Shown here in pieces: positions 1 through 8,289 of a DNA stretch of 64,000 nt. The first letter of the stretch is position 1. Each line of letters begins with the position of its first letter. A program made the position numbers and the translations under genes. A model generated the notes under the pieces. The model did not search any database. It was given only the letters and a program-made list of their open reading frames with translations, and was not told the origin of the DNA. The stretch is from Sphingopyxis bauzanensis (GTDB lineage: Bacteria > Pseudomonadota > Alphaproteobacteria > Sphingomonadales > Sphingomonadaceae): assembly GCF_002205675.1 (NCBI RefSeq), contig NZ_NISK01000001.1, forward strand, positions 119,054 through 183,053. Reading direction: 5' to 3'.

Positions 1-168
1 GATTATGCGTAGCGCGTGATTATGCGGAGTGGGGTGATGGAAGTGGCGGTTATCTGGCGCTTTTTCTGTGTTCCTGCTCCACATAATAACGGCGGCGGTG
101 CCGCAGCCCCTCGCCGGGTAGCGGGCGCCGCGGGCTAAGGTCACCGCGACCAGATCAGCGCATGCTCG
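1..168. repeat. Left terminal inverted repeat of RIT element
   Basis: Bases 1-168 match the reverse complement of 3443-3610 at every position except 155 (t against g). The outer end carries the 9-mer GATTATGCG twice, at 1-9 and 18-26, which may be recombinase binding subsites. The inner part is very GC-rich and contains short internal palindromes. Confidence 0.93.
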
Positions 169-199
169 CCATTTTCACCTTCGAAGACCCATCGGCACC

Positions 200-1207
200 T
201 CAAGTCGGCTCGGCATGTGGGTCCGCCATCAGTGATGCGATCAGCGCGTCAGGCGCATTGAACCGACCGCGTCGAAGTGCCGGCGGGAGCACCGCCTCGA
301 CCGCCTCGAGCTTCTCGGTCGGGTCCATCCGCAGATACACTTCGGTGGTCCGGATGTCGGCATGACCGAGCCACAACGCGACCTTGCGGATGTCGCGCGT
401 GGCCTGGAGCATGATAACCGCACAGCTGTGCCGCAACAGGTGCGGCGTCAGCGTGCGTCCCGCCAGGGTCGGGCAGGTTCGCGCCGCGGTCACGGCATGC
501 TTTGCCAGGATGTATTCGAACCCGGCCCGTGTCATCGCGTCGTCCCGCGCATTGACGAACAGTTCCGGCACGGGTGCCGGGCCGCGAACTGTGAGCCAGG
601 CACGAACGTCTCGCGCCGTCTCCTTCCAGAGCGGAAGACTTCGCTCGCGACGGCCCTTGCCCATTACCAAGATATTGGGCGTAGGCTGCAATGTGACGTT
701 TTTCAGGCGCAGACCGACCAGCTCGGATACGCGCAGGCCGGCTGCGAAGCAGACGTGCAGCATGGCTCGATCGCGGATTCCCGAGCGCGTGCGGAGGTCG
801 GGAGCATCGAGCACCGCCTGCACCTCCGGCATCGTCAGATGGCGGATCAACTTCTGGTCGTACCGTTTGCCCGGGATCGCATTGATCTGTGCGACCTGCT
901 CGAGCGCACGGGGATATTTGAGTTCAACGTAGCGCATGAACGCCTTGATTGCGGCGAGCCGGACGTTGCGGGTGGCGGGGCTGTTACCGCGCTCGCGCTC
1001 TATATAGCCGAGGAACGCGAGCACCATGTCGGCGTCGATCTCTTCGAGCGTGAGCTGTGATGGCCGCGTTCGCAGTCGATGGGCCGCGAACGCGAACAGC
1101 AGCTTGAAGCTGTGCGCATAGGTGTCGCAGCTGTGGGGACTGAGGCCGCGCTGGCGCGGCATATGTTCGCGCAGAAAGCCGGTGATGAGCGGGGCGATCG
1201 GCGTCAT
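200..1207 (-). CDS. ritC: Tyrosine recombinase, third gene of RIT trio
   Basis: Site-specific tyrosine recombinase of 335 aa. An N-terminal SAM-like core-binding domain is followed by a catalytic domain with GLRVSELVGL (first catalytic Arg), HLLRHS (His and second Arg), and LGHADIRTTEVYLR (second His and the nucleophilic Tyr). The chosen ATG overlaps the stop of the preceding gene as ATGA (1204-1207), with GGAGG five bases upstream, so the two are translationally coupled. A GTG six bases upstream is possible but less likely. It probably acts with its two partners on the terminal repeats; the individual role of each RIT recombinase is not established from sequence. Confidence 0.88.
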   Translation of the reverse strand: MTPIAPLITGFLREHMPRQRGLSPHSCDTYAHSFKLLFAFAAHRLRTRPSQLTLEEIDADMVLAFLGYIERERGNSPATRNVRLAAIKAFMRYVELKYPRALEQVAQINAIPGKRYDQKLIRHLTMPEVQAVLDAPDLRTRSGIRDRAMLHVCFAAGLRVSELVGLRLKNVTLQPTPNILVMGKGRRERSLPLWKETARDVRAWLTVRGPAPVPELFVNARDDAMTRAGFEYILAKHAVTAARTCPTLAGRTLTPHLLRHSCAVIMLQATRDIRKVALWLGHADIRTTEVYLRMDPTEKLEAVEAVLPPALRRGRFNAPDALIASLMADPHAEPT

Positions 1208-2127
1208 GCACACCTCCCCAGGGTGAGCATTTCGGCCGCAGCCGCGATGTCGCCCATCAACTCGGGCACCGCTTCCAGATACCAGTAGGTGTGCCGGATG
1301 TGGCCGTGTCCGAGGTAGGTCGAGAGCGCGACGAAGTCACGCGCCACCTCTTCCCGTCCGGCAGCGCATTGCTCCAGCACACGCGTCGCGAACGTATGGC
1401 GAAGATCGTGCATGCGCGGTCGACGCGGTCGATCGACCGCGACCCCGGCCGTCCGCAAGACGGTATGGAACGCGGCGCGGGCCGTCCCCCAAGGTAGGGG
1501 CCGGCCACATTCTGTCAGGAACAGGTGGCCTTCGAGAACGCCGTAATAGCGTTCGCGGACCCTCAGATAGGCTTCGAGCCTTGCCAGGACGCTCGGATGG
1601 AGCGGGACGAGCCGGTTCTTGTTGAACTTGGTCGCGCGGATATGCAGCACCCCGTCCGCGAGCACGTCTTCGAGCCGCAGCTTGAGCGCCTCGGATATTC
1701 GCAGTCCGGTCGCAGCGAGCAGGCCGAACAGCATCTCGAAGGTGAGGGGTTTGAGCGGATTGAGCCGGGTCGCACGCAGCTCGCGTGCGGACATGAGCAT
1801 CCGCTCCACCTCGCCCTGCGAGAAGATATAGGGCGCCGGCCTCGATCGCGACCGATAGAACAGACGGTGCTGCGGCACCTCGTGCCCAGCGTCTTCGGCA
1901 CGGAGGAAGCGGGCGAACACGGCCAGCTCCTGGAGCCTTCGATAATAACTGTCCTGGGTCGAGGACTTCGCCGCCGCCCATGCCAACGCGGTGTCGCTGC
2001 GCACATGGACGTCACCGACGCTCGCTGCATATTCTGCGAACGACGCCAGGTGATCGGCGGTTTTGCAGAGCTTGAAGCCGAGCGAACGGCGCAGCTCGAT
2101 ATAGCGATACGCGTCGTCGATCAGCAT
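1204..2127 (-). CDS. ritB: Tyrosine recombinase, second gene of RIT trio
   Basis: Tyrosine recombinase of 307 aa. The catalytic motifs are GLRISEALKL (Arg), HDLRHTFATR (His/Arg) and LGHGHIRHTYWYLE (His and Tyr nucleophile). The ATG at 2127 overlaps the end of the first recombinase gene by seven bases (ATGCTGA) and has GGGGAGG upstream. A much longer open frame continues upstream of this ATG, but it only shadows the first gene. Like its partners it reads away from the right-hand repeat. All catalytic residues are present. Confidence 0.88.
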   Translation of the reverse strand: MLIDDAYRYIELRRSLGFKLCKTADHLASFAEYAASVGDVHVRSDTALAWAAAKSSTQDSYYRRLQELAVFARFLRAEDAGHEVPQHRLFYRSRSRPAPYIFSQGEVERMLMSARELRATRLNPLKPLTFEMLFGLLAATGLRISEALKLRLEDVLADGVLHIRATKFNKNRLVPLHPSVLARLEAYLRVRERYYGVLEGHLFLTECGRPLPWGTARAAFHTVLRTAGVAVDRPRRPRMHDLRHTFATRVLEQCAAGREEVARDFVALSTYLGHGHIRHTYWYLEAVPELMGDIAAAAEMLTLGRCA

Positions 2128-3350
2128 GCCGACCTCCCCGGCCAGGGCTGCGCGATGGCCGATAGAAGCGCGATGTCGACCTTGGCGTAATGCGCGGTCA
2201 TCGCCCTGGCGCGGTGACGCAGAACGGTTCCCACGTCGCCAAGGCTGACCCCATGGCGCAGCATCGCGGTCGCTGCCGAATGGCGCAGGATATGGGCGCC
2301 TTTGTGCGGACAGTCGATACCGGCGCGCCGGTACGCGGCCGTTGCAAGGCATTTGACGGCGATGCGGTTGATGGGTCTGAGCGGCGCGATCTCCGTCAGG
2401 AACAACGCGCGCGTCGGCATCGCTGGCCGCGCACGCTCTATATAAGCGATGATCGCGTCGCCGACCTCCTGGCTGAGCGGGAGCAGTTCTTCGCGCCGAC
2501 TTTTCCCGAGCAGACGGATGCTGCCTTGGCGCCAGTCGATGTCATCGAACGTCAGCCGGGCGACCTCGCTCGCGCGCAGTCCGAGCCGCACGAGCAGGAG
2601 GATAATCGCGCGATCGCGCAGGCGCCGCTCCCCCTCGCACGCGGCGAGGATCCGGACGATATCGGCGTCGGGCAGGAACCGCGGGATCGATGTCAGCTGC
2701 CAGGTCGCGGCTCTGGGCATGGCATGATCAAGCCCCGGTTGGCATCGCCCGGTCGCGATCAGGAAGCGCAGGAACGCGCGGACCCCGACCCCGATGCCGT
2801 TCAGACGGGCGCCGGATACAGTGCCCGCGCGCCCCAGCATGAAGCGGCGGATCGCGGCGGCATCATAGACAGCAGGGTCATCGCCGAGCTGGGCGATGAA
2901 CGGCAGGATCGCGCCACGATAGGTACCGAGCGTCGTCTCCGCGAGGCCATGTTGCTCGCGCGCCCAGCGCGCAAACTCGATCATGAGAGCCGGATCGGAC
3001 CGCTCGGGCAGACGCGGCAGGGCACCGCAGCCCTCCAGATATGCGATGAACAGCTTGGCGGTTTCCACGGCATCCTTGTTGACATCGCCACGGAACCGGG
3101 GCCGGTATCCGGCCCTGATCATAGCGAACGATGCCGCATGCGCCTCGCGGATTGTGTCCAGCGCATAGCTGTTCTCGCGCGCCCACTGCGTCCAGCTTGC
3201 AAGCAGCCGTACCCTCTCGATGATAGTGAGCGGCGTATAACGTCGCTCGCGGAGCCATTCCGCAAAGTCGTCCGCATGATCCGCCGCCATTCCGGCCTTC
3301 AACCGTTCCCCGACAACGCTCTTCGTTGGCTGATCGACACCTCTTGGCAT
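2121..3350 (-). CDS. ritA: Tyrosine recombinase, first gene of RIT trio
   Basis: Tyrosine recombinase of 409 aa, the first gene of the RIT operon. The core-binding domain occupies roughly residues 25-210. Catalytic residues are Arg259 (in GLRASEVARL), His353 and Arg356 (in HILRHSAA), His379 and Tyr388 (in RAMTAHYAKVD). The ATG at 3350 was chosen because a perfect AGGAGG lies four bases upstream; an ATG at 3416 would add 22 residues without a better ribosome site. Only about 90 bp separate this start from the right terminal repeat, so the operon promoter probably lies in or beside that repeat. Confidence 0.88.
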   Translation of the reverse strand: MPRGVDQPTKSVVGERLKAGMAADHADDFAEWLRERRYTPLTIIERVRLLASWTQWARENSYALDTIREAHAASFAMIRAGYRPRFRGDVNKDAVETAKLFIAYLEGCGALPRLPERSDPALMIEFARWAREQHGLAETTLGTYRGAILPFIAQLGDDPAVYDAAAIRRFMLGRAGTVSGARLNGIGVGVRAFLRFLIATGRCQPGLDHAMPRAATWQLTSIPRFLPDADIVRILAACEGERRLRDRAIILLLVRLGLRASEVARLTFDDIDWRQGSIRLLGKSRREELLPLSQEVGDAIIAYIERARPAMPTRALFLTEIAPLRPINRIAVKCLATAAYRRAGIDCPHKGAHILRHSAATAMLRHGVSLGDVGTVLRHRARAMTAHYAKVDIALLSAIAQPWPGRSAC

Positions 3351-3442
3351 ACCGCCTCCTCTTTTTGGTGGAGGCGGGACTATGACCCGACGTGCCTGGT
3401 ATTCGGAACGCCGCAACTATTCGGACATCCGTTATCGTTACA

Positions 3443-3610
3443 CGAGCATGCGCTGCTCTGGTCGCGGTGACCTTAGCCCGCGGCGCCCGCTACCCGGCGA
3501 GGGGCTGCGGCACCGCCGCCGTTATTATGTGGAGCAGGAACACAGAAAAAGCGCCAGATAACCGCCACTTCCATCACCCCACTCCGCATAATCACGCGCT
3601 ACGCATAATC
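3443..3610. repeat. Right terminal inverted repeat of RIT element
   Basis: Reverse complement of 1-168 with one mismatch. Its outer end fuses in frame with the DUF736 fragment and supplies that fragment's TAG stop (3599-3601). Confidence 0.93.
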
Positions 3611-3763
3611 GACGCCTTCGGAATAAACCCGGTAATCGGGCTGGACGTCGCCGCTCTTGGAGCGGTTGGTGCGGATCTCGATCGCCGCGCGGATCGTGAG
3701 AGTTTTCAACTGGCCCACGAAGCCTTCTTCGATGGTGCCGTTCACAAAGCCGATAGCTGCCAT
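3599..3763 (-). pseudogene. DUF736 protein, truncated by RIT insertion
   Basis: The 54-codon frame starts MAAIGFVNGTIEEGF and runs to QPDYRVYSEGVDYA, matching the N-terminal half of DUF736 proteins, small proteins of unknown function common on alphaproteobacterial plasmids and integrative elements. GAAGGAG lies just upstream of the ATG. Family members normally continue for about another 50 residues. Here the frame enters the RIT terminal repeat and stops at TAG. The missing 3' part should lie left of the window, beyond the other repeat arm. Whether the stump is translated is unknown. Confidence 0.8.
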
Positions 3764-3837
3764 TGGTCGTCTCCTTCAAACTGCCGCGGGACCATCCCTG
3801 CGACATGGGCGGACAAGGGACCGGCGCATGAGGCGAT

Positions 3838-3960
3838 CCGCGAACCCGCAAGGGCCGCAGCGCAGCGGAGGAGTGCGACGCCGCGATTATTTGAAGCGCA
3901 GCGACCGCGAGGAGGCGGCGCAGCCGGCGGGGAAATAATCGCGCCGCCGCACTTTCGCGG
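3838..3960. repeat. Structured GC-rich island repeat, copy 1
   Basis: Contains an 11-bp perfect inverted repeat, CGCGATTATTT (3882-3892) and AAATAATCGCG (3933-3943), which extends with mismatches to about 20 bp. Just before it is the phrase CCCGCAAGGGCCGCAGCGCA then GCGGAGGAG, which recurs in near-identical form at 6414-6441. It sits upstream of the DUF736 gene. Function unknown. Confidence 0.6.
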
Positions 3961-4365
3961 GGCGCCGTGCCGGTCCAGGTCGATCGCCCATCGACGGGGA
4001 TGGTCTTCGGCTTGATCAAGGCAGTCACTAACAGCACCGGATTAGTAACGTCATGAGAGCAGGATGCCCAAGCGGAACACACGCCTCAATGCGCCAGAGA
4101 CACATCGTCAAGGACGGTTCAACGCAGACGTTCCGCGATTGTTGTTATTCCGACGCCATAGCGCGAGTTGGACAACCCACCGGGTCATCGGGAAATGCAC
4201 AATCTGGAGCGCCATCACTCCGTTTTGGCGGATCTGTACAATCCTGCCCGACCGGCAACGGCCATAGGCCTCGCAACACGAACTTTCGTCGGACGCTCCC
4301 TGATTGCGACCCAGGGGACCGTTCGGTGGTGGGGGGCGATATTCTGCAACGCAGACCATCGTTTA
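3961..4365. other. Non-coding stretch in island
   Basis: No convincing gene. The open frames here are short, lack a plausible ribosome site plus family similarity, and mostly shadow one another. The stretch lies between copy 1 of the structured repeat and a + strand terminator, so a short + strand transcript is possible. Confidence 0.5.
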
Positions 4366-4396
4366 AGGCGGCGCGATTTATCGTGCCGCCTTTTTT
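4366..4396 (+). terminator. Intrinsic terminator, + strand, no obvious gene
   Basis: GGCGGC-GCGAT paired with ATCGT-GCCGCC, followed by six T (4391-4396). This is a textbook intrinsic terminator for + transcription, yet no + strand gene precedes it. Confidence 0.7.
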
Positions 4397-4500
4397 CCTT
4401 GCCGAGTCCGCGCGCCGTCGCCGCTTGCGGCGGCGGCGCGCCAAAAATGAAAGCGCCGCGCTGGCCCGAAGGGACAGCGCGTCCGTTACCGGTGAGGGAA

Positions 4501-4535
4501 CAATAGGCGGGCGACCAAAAGCCGCCCGCCTATTG
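4501..4535 (-). terminator. Hairpin at end of parB-like gene
   Basis: A 13-bp perfect inverted repeat (CAATAGGCGGGCG at 4501-4513, its complement at 4523-4535) begins directly after the TAA of the parB-like gene. The T-tract after the stem is weak, so efficiency is uncertain. Confidence 0.6.
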
Positions 4536-6320
4536 TTATGCCGCCAATGGCGGTTCGTCGGTTTCCGGTCCGCTGCTGTCCTCGGTGAGAGGCACAATGC
4601 TCGCGGAGAGATCGAAAGCCACACGCGCCGCAGCCTTCACGCTGCCGACACCGCCGCGAGACGTGTAGGCAGTCGGCGGGAACGCCATCCACTGCGGAAC
4701 CCACGGCTCGGCCTTCGCCCGACCGTTCTCGCCCGCAAGGCAATCGGCGATGATCGCTTTCAGCGCCTTACCCTTCTCACCGGCGTTTGCTGCTGCGACC
4801 TCCGCGCCCGCGACCTCGCCGACGATGGCGAGCAGCACTTCGCGGTCGCGAAGCTGGTCGAAGAACGCCGCGTCGGCTTGCCAGTGCTGGTGCATGTCGG
4901 TGCCGAGATGAAGGCCGATCATTTCCACCGCCTCGCTGCCCGCTTGCAGCGTCTCGCCCATGACGATTGCGATAATCTCCATTACTACGGGGTCGGGAAG
5001 TTCGAGCAACCGAGCGAACAAGGGAGCAAAAGGGGGACGGTGATAACCCTTGCCGGTAACGGTCGGGGCGTCTTCGTCGAAACCAAGCACGGCGAGCACG
5101 GCACGGCGCTTCGTATCGAAAGCGGTTTCGGCGGAGCAGGTCTCGACACTCTCGGCAATTTCTTCTTTCGGAGCGCGCTGCGCCTCGACATCGACCCGCC
5201 ACAGGTCTGCGCCCGCAATGACGTGCGCGGCCATCGCTCGGAGTGCGACACCGGTATGTGCCAGCAGGTCGGCGCGCACCGCCGCATGGCGATGAAGATC
5301 GATATAGGCATTGAGCGGACCCGACACCTCGGGACGCGATGGCTTCTCGGAGATGGCAACACCCTCCCCGCTGCCGCTGGAAAGCCGCTTCGCTTCCTTT
5401 GCGGTGACAAAGCCCTCGTGGAAGCTGACCTCGCCGCTCTCGCGAACCTCGACATAGACACGACCGCCCTTGCGCTTGCCAGCGTAGGCATGATCCCACT
5501 CGCGGAACCACTGGCCGCGCTCCATGATGATCACGTCGGACCATCCGGCCTCAAGATAGTCGGCCTTGCGGGAATCGACCGCTGCCATCTGCGCCGCCCA
5601 GAACGCATCGCTGTCGGCAAAGAACCGATCCTCGCCGAACAGGTCGGCAACAATGCTGCCCTTGAAAGCCTCGACGTCGAACAAGGCATGCGTAACCGCA
5701 ATGGCCGTGCCGCCAAACAGCCACGCCTTGAGTTGATGGCCGGTTGGGCAATAGGCGCTCTCGTCATCGAACAGTGCCAGCCATGCCTTCTGCTGGCTTT
5801 TCGATGCAAGGGTCAGATGCCGCACCGTGTTCACGTCGATCTGACCGCCGCGATAGAGGGTGCGGATGCGCGGCAAGAGATTGCCGAGCGCAAGGATGCG
5901 CTTCACCGCGCTCGGCTCGAACCCGAACGTATCGGCCACCTCCTCCACGCTGCGCCCTGTTTTGACCAGCGCCACAAACGCTTCCCACTGGCTGACCTCG
6001 TCAGGACGGACCCGCGCCAGATTTTCGAGCATCGATGCTTCGAGCGCATCGGCATCGTCACCTTCGTCGAGGATCGCACACGGGATCGGCTTCACCGCTC
6101 CGCCCTCGCGCACAACGGCGTTGACGGCGGTAAAGCGGCGACGTCCCGCGACGATCTCGAACCGGCCTTCGGCGCAGTTGGGACGAACGAGCAGCGGAAC
6201 CAGTACACCCCGCGCGCGAATGCTCGGGAGCAGGTCGGACACATCGGGGTCTTTGCCCTTCCCCCGCATGTTGGCGGCGGCAATCGACAGATGGTCCACA
6301 TCGATAAAATCGAGCTTCAT
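4536..6320 (-). CDS. ParB/RepB-like nuclease-domain protein
   Basis: A 594-aa protein with an N-terminal ParB-like domain (about residues 1-95: MRGKGKDPDVSDLLPSIRARG, then RFEIVAGRRRFTAV) and a KorB/ParB-type HTH (EVADTFGFEPSAVKRIL, about residues 130-150). A long C-terminal region of unknown fold follows. It is much longer than chromosomal ParB. Such proteins accompany DUF736 on alphaproteobacterial integrative elements and plasmids. The ATG at 6320 follows GGAAGGAAAG; the open frame extends 49 codons further upstream but without a better start. No parA partner is seen in the window. The role may be element maintenance or gene regulation rather than chromosome segregation. Confidence 0.85.
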   Translation of the reverse strand: MKLDFIDVDHLSIAAANMRGKGKDPDVSDLLPSIRARGVLVPLLVRPNCAEGRFEIVAGRRRFTAVNAVVREGGAVKPIPCAILDEGDDADALEASMLENLARVRPDEVSQWEAFVALVKTGRSVEEVADTFGFEPSAVKRILALGNLLPRIRTLYRGGQIDVNTVRHLTLASKSQQKAWLALFDDESAYCPTGHQLKAWLFGGTAIAVTHALFDVEAFKGSIVADLFGEDRFFADSDAFWAAQMAAVDSRKADYLEAGWSDVIIMERGQWFREWDHAYAGKRKGGRVYVEVRESGEVSFHEGFVTAKEAKRLSSGSGEGVAISEKPSRPEVSGPLNAYIDLHRHAAVRADLLAHTGVALRAMAAHVIAGADLWRVDVEAQRAPKEEIAESVETCSAETAFDTKRRAVLAVLGFDEDAPTVTGKGYHRPPFAPLFARLLELPDPVVMEIIAIVMGETLQAGSEAVEMIGLHLGTDMHQHWQADAAFFDQLRDREVLLAIVGEVAGAEVAAANAGEKGKALKAIIADCLAGENGRAKAEPWVPQWMAFPPTAYTSRGGVGSVKAAARVAFDLSASIVPLTEDSSGPETDEPPLAA

Positions 6321-6847
6321 GATTTTCTTCCTTTCCTTCCACCACACCCGGCCCCGGACGGCGGGGCGGGCGGCGAGGAAAGGCGACGGGACCGCGCTCA
6401 AGGACGGCGCGCACCCGCAGGGCCGCAACGCAGTGGAGGAGCCGACGCGTAGCGGCGGCTTGCGCACCGTCCGAGCGGTCCCACAGCCGTGCGCCGACTG
6501 CCACGCAGTCCGTGGCCGGCCAACGACCAGCGCCGCTGCGCTTTAGCGCGACGTCATCATCGGACAACAAACGCGCCCTTGTCGCAACCGCCGGCGCCGC
6601 GGCGTGCGCGGACCGGTGGCGGGTCGGGGGTGGCGAATCCACGCCCGGAACAGCGCTATGCGCTGTTTACCCGCCGCAAGGGCTGCGCGCCCACGACGCC
6701 AAGAAGCGAGACAAGAGCGCGGTGCGGCCAACCGTGAAAACGCGCGACCTCTGGCGGCGCCTGTCTCCGCCAGTGTGCGCTCATTTGAGGCCGCGCCCCG
6801 CCTCACCACCCTCAAGACCTCACCACCCTCAAGAACTACCGCGGCGC
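6321..6847. other. Intergenic stretch between parB-like gene and integrase
   Basis: Holds copy 2 of the structured repeat (6388-6483) and a short tandem phrase CACCACCCTCAAGA near 6800-6835. No gene with family similarity was found; open frames on both strands look like GC-rich noise. Confidence 0.5.
6388..6483. repeat. Structured GC-rich island repeat, copy 2
   Basis: Nested inverted repeats, GGGACCGC..CTC with GAGCGGTCCC and GGACGG..GCGCA with TGCGCACCGTCC, enclose the phrase CCCGCAGGGCCGCAACGCAG then TGGAGGAG, shared with copy 1. It lies upstream of the parB-like gene, so each copy precedes a conserved element gene. Confidence 0.65.
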
Positions 6848-8065
6848 TCAAGCCGCCACAAGCGATTGGGCTTCATCCATTTTGCTGGCGCGCAGTGCGT
6901 CGAGATAATCGCTCCACCATTGGTGCATCGCAACTCGCTCATCCCAATAGCGTCCGCGATTGTAGATGCCGCGCACGGTGTTCGGGTCGGCATGAGCAAG
7001 CGAGCGCTCGATGGCGTCCGGGCTCCATTTCCCGCTTTCATTCAACAACGACGAAGCCGTGGTCCGAAGTCCGTGCGCTGTGACCTCGCCAGTCGCGTAG
7101 CCCATGCGTCGGAACGCCTGGTTGATCGTATTTTCGCTCATCGGGCGTTTCGACGTGTGAAAAGCTGGAAAGACGAAACCTTCCGGGCCGGTCAGCCCAA
7201 GTAGATCTTCCAGATAAGTGAGAACCTGCCGCGACAGGGGAACAGCATGTGGCCGACGCATTTTCATGCGCTCGGGCGGAACCGTCCAGATCGCGGCCGT
7301 CATGTCGATCTCGGTCCATAGCGCTTGTCGCAACTCGCCGGGCCGCATCATGACATGCGGCGCGATCTGACATGCAATGCGCGTGATCGCATTTCCGGAA
7401 TAGGCGTCTATCGACCTCAACAGTTCACCGACACCCGCGGGGTCAAGAATCGCCGCGTGATGCGTCACTTTCGGTGTCACGAGAGCACCACGTAACACAG
7501 AAGTCGGATCGACTTCTCCTCGCCCGGTCGCCACGGCATAGCGGAAAACGCGGCTTGCGAACGACCGGCAACGCCGCGCGGTCTCGCGTTTGCCACGGGC
7601 CTCAAGCTTTTTGAGCGCGGCAAGCACCTCGATCGGCTTGATATCGGCAACCGGCATCGCGGCGATCGGCTTCAGTTGAGCTAGGAGCCAATTCGCTTTC
7701 ACCGTCGTCGTTTCGGCGCGACCATCGGCGACCATCTTCTCGATATATTCCTTGGCGACGTCACCAAAGTTGTTCGCCGCCTTGAAAGCTGCGGTCAGCT
7801 TTTCTCGTCTCCGCTCGGCTGCAGGATCGAGGCCCTCGGCGAGTTGCTGCCGGGCTTCATCGCGCTTCCTTCTGGCAGAAGCCAATCCAATTTCGGGATA
7901 ACTACCCAGCGATATGCGGCTTTCCTTGCCAAGGTGGCAGAAGCGAAAGCGCCACAGCTTGGCTCCCGAGGTCCGAACTTCAAGATATAGTCCGTCAGCA
8001 TCCGGAACCTTATATGCCTTGTTTCGGGGCTTAAGCGCCCGAAGGCGAACATCGCTCAACGCCAT
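6848..8065 (-). CDS. P4-type tyrosine integrase of the tRNA-Leu island
   Basis: Integrase of 405 aa. An N-terminal arm-binding domain of the DUF4102 type (about 1-90: MALSDVRLRALKPRNKAYKV, DGLYLEV, ISLGSYPEIGL) is followed by a core-binding domain and a catalytic domain with MMRPGELRQ (Arg), HGLRTTAS (His/Arg), LAHADPNTVRGIYNRG (His and Tyr). It is encoded 225 bp from the 3' end of tRNA-Leu and reads away from it, the standard layout for elements integrating into tRNA 3' ends. It likely catalyses integration and excision of the island. Confidence 0.93.
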   Translation of the reverse strand: MALSDVRLRALKPRNKAYKVPDADGLYLEVRTSGAKLWRFRFCHLGKESRISLGSYPEIGLASARRKRDEARQQLAEGLDPAAERRREKLTAAFKAANNFGDVAKEYIEKMVADGRAETTTVKANWLLAQLKPIAAMPVADIKPIEVLAALKKLEARGKRETARRCRSFASRVFRYAVATGRGEVDPTSVLRGALVTPKVTHHAAILDPAGVGELLRSIDAYSGNAITRIACQIAPHVMMRPGELRQALWTEIDMTAAIWTVPPERMKMRRPHAVPLSRQVLTYLEDLLGLTGPEGFVFPAFHTSKRPMSENTINQAFRRMGYATGEVTAHGLRTTASSLLNESGKWSPDAIERSLAHADPNTVRGIYNRGRYWDERVAMHQWWSDYLDALRASKMDEAQSLVAA

Positions 8066-8230
8066 CTATCAACTCCTGCATCGATCTGTCTCGATGGTCG
8101 GAGGATTCGCCACTCAATCCTTGGCACACGGGTCACCGATTTGGGCACATGCGACGTGACCCGTTTCGTGACCCGTTTTTTGCCGAGATGGAGTGAAATC
8201 TCTCTGGACGACACAAAACAGAACCAAGAG

Positions 8231-8256
8231 AAAAATGGCAGATTTCTGCCATTTTT
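8231..8256 (-). terminator. Bidirectional terminator after tRNA-Leu
   Basis: Perfect 12-bp inverted repeat AAAAATGGCAGA / TCTGCCATTTTT with a two-base loop and T-runs in both directions. It terminates the tRNA transcript on the minus strand and insulates it from the integrase. Confidence 0.85.
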
Positions 8257-8289
8257 TCAAGGGTTCTTGGATGTTATGAGAAGGGTAAA

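Larger units (their letters stand above)
1..3610 (-). mobile_element. RIT (recombinase-in-trio) element
   Basis: Three same-strand tyrosine recombinase genes with overlapping ends fill the space between two long inverted repeats (1-168 and 3443-3610). This is the defining layout of RIT elements. No cargo gene is present. The right end cuts a DUF736 gene, so this is an insertion. The left boundary coincides with the window edge, so the repeat could continue further left; on the right the homology to the other arm cannot be followed beyond 3610 for that reason. All three recombinases keep their catalytic residues, so the copy looks potentially active. Confidence 0.9.

Noticed and set aside
4053..6452. 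Long + strand open frame (799 codons) opposite the parB-like gene
   Set aside because: It mirrors the parB-like gene in a GC-rich antisense frame, has no ribosome site or domain, while the minus frame has clear ParB motifs.
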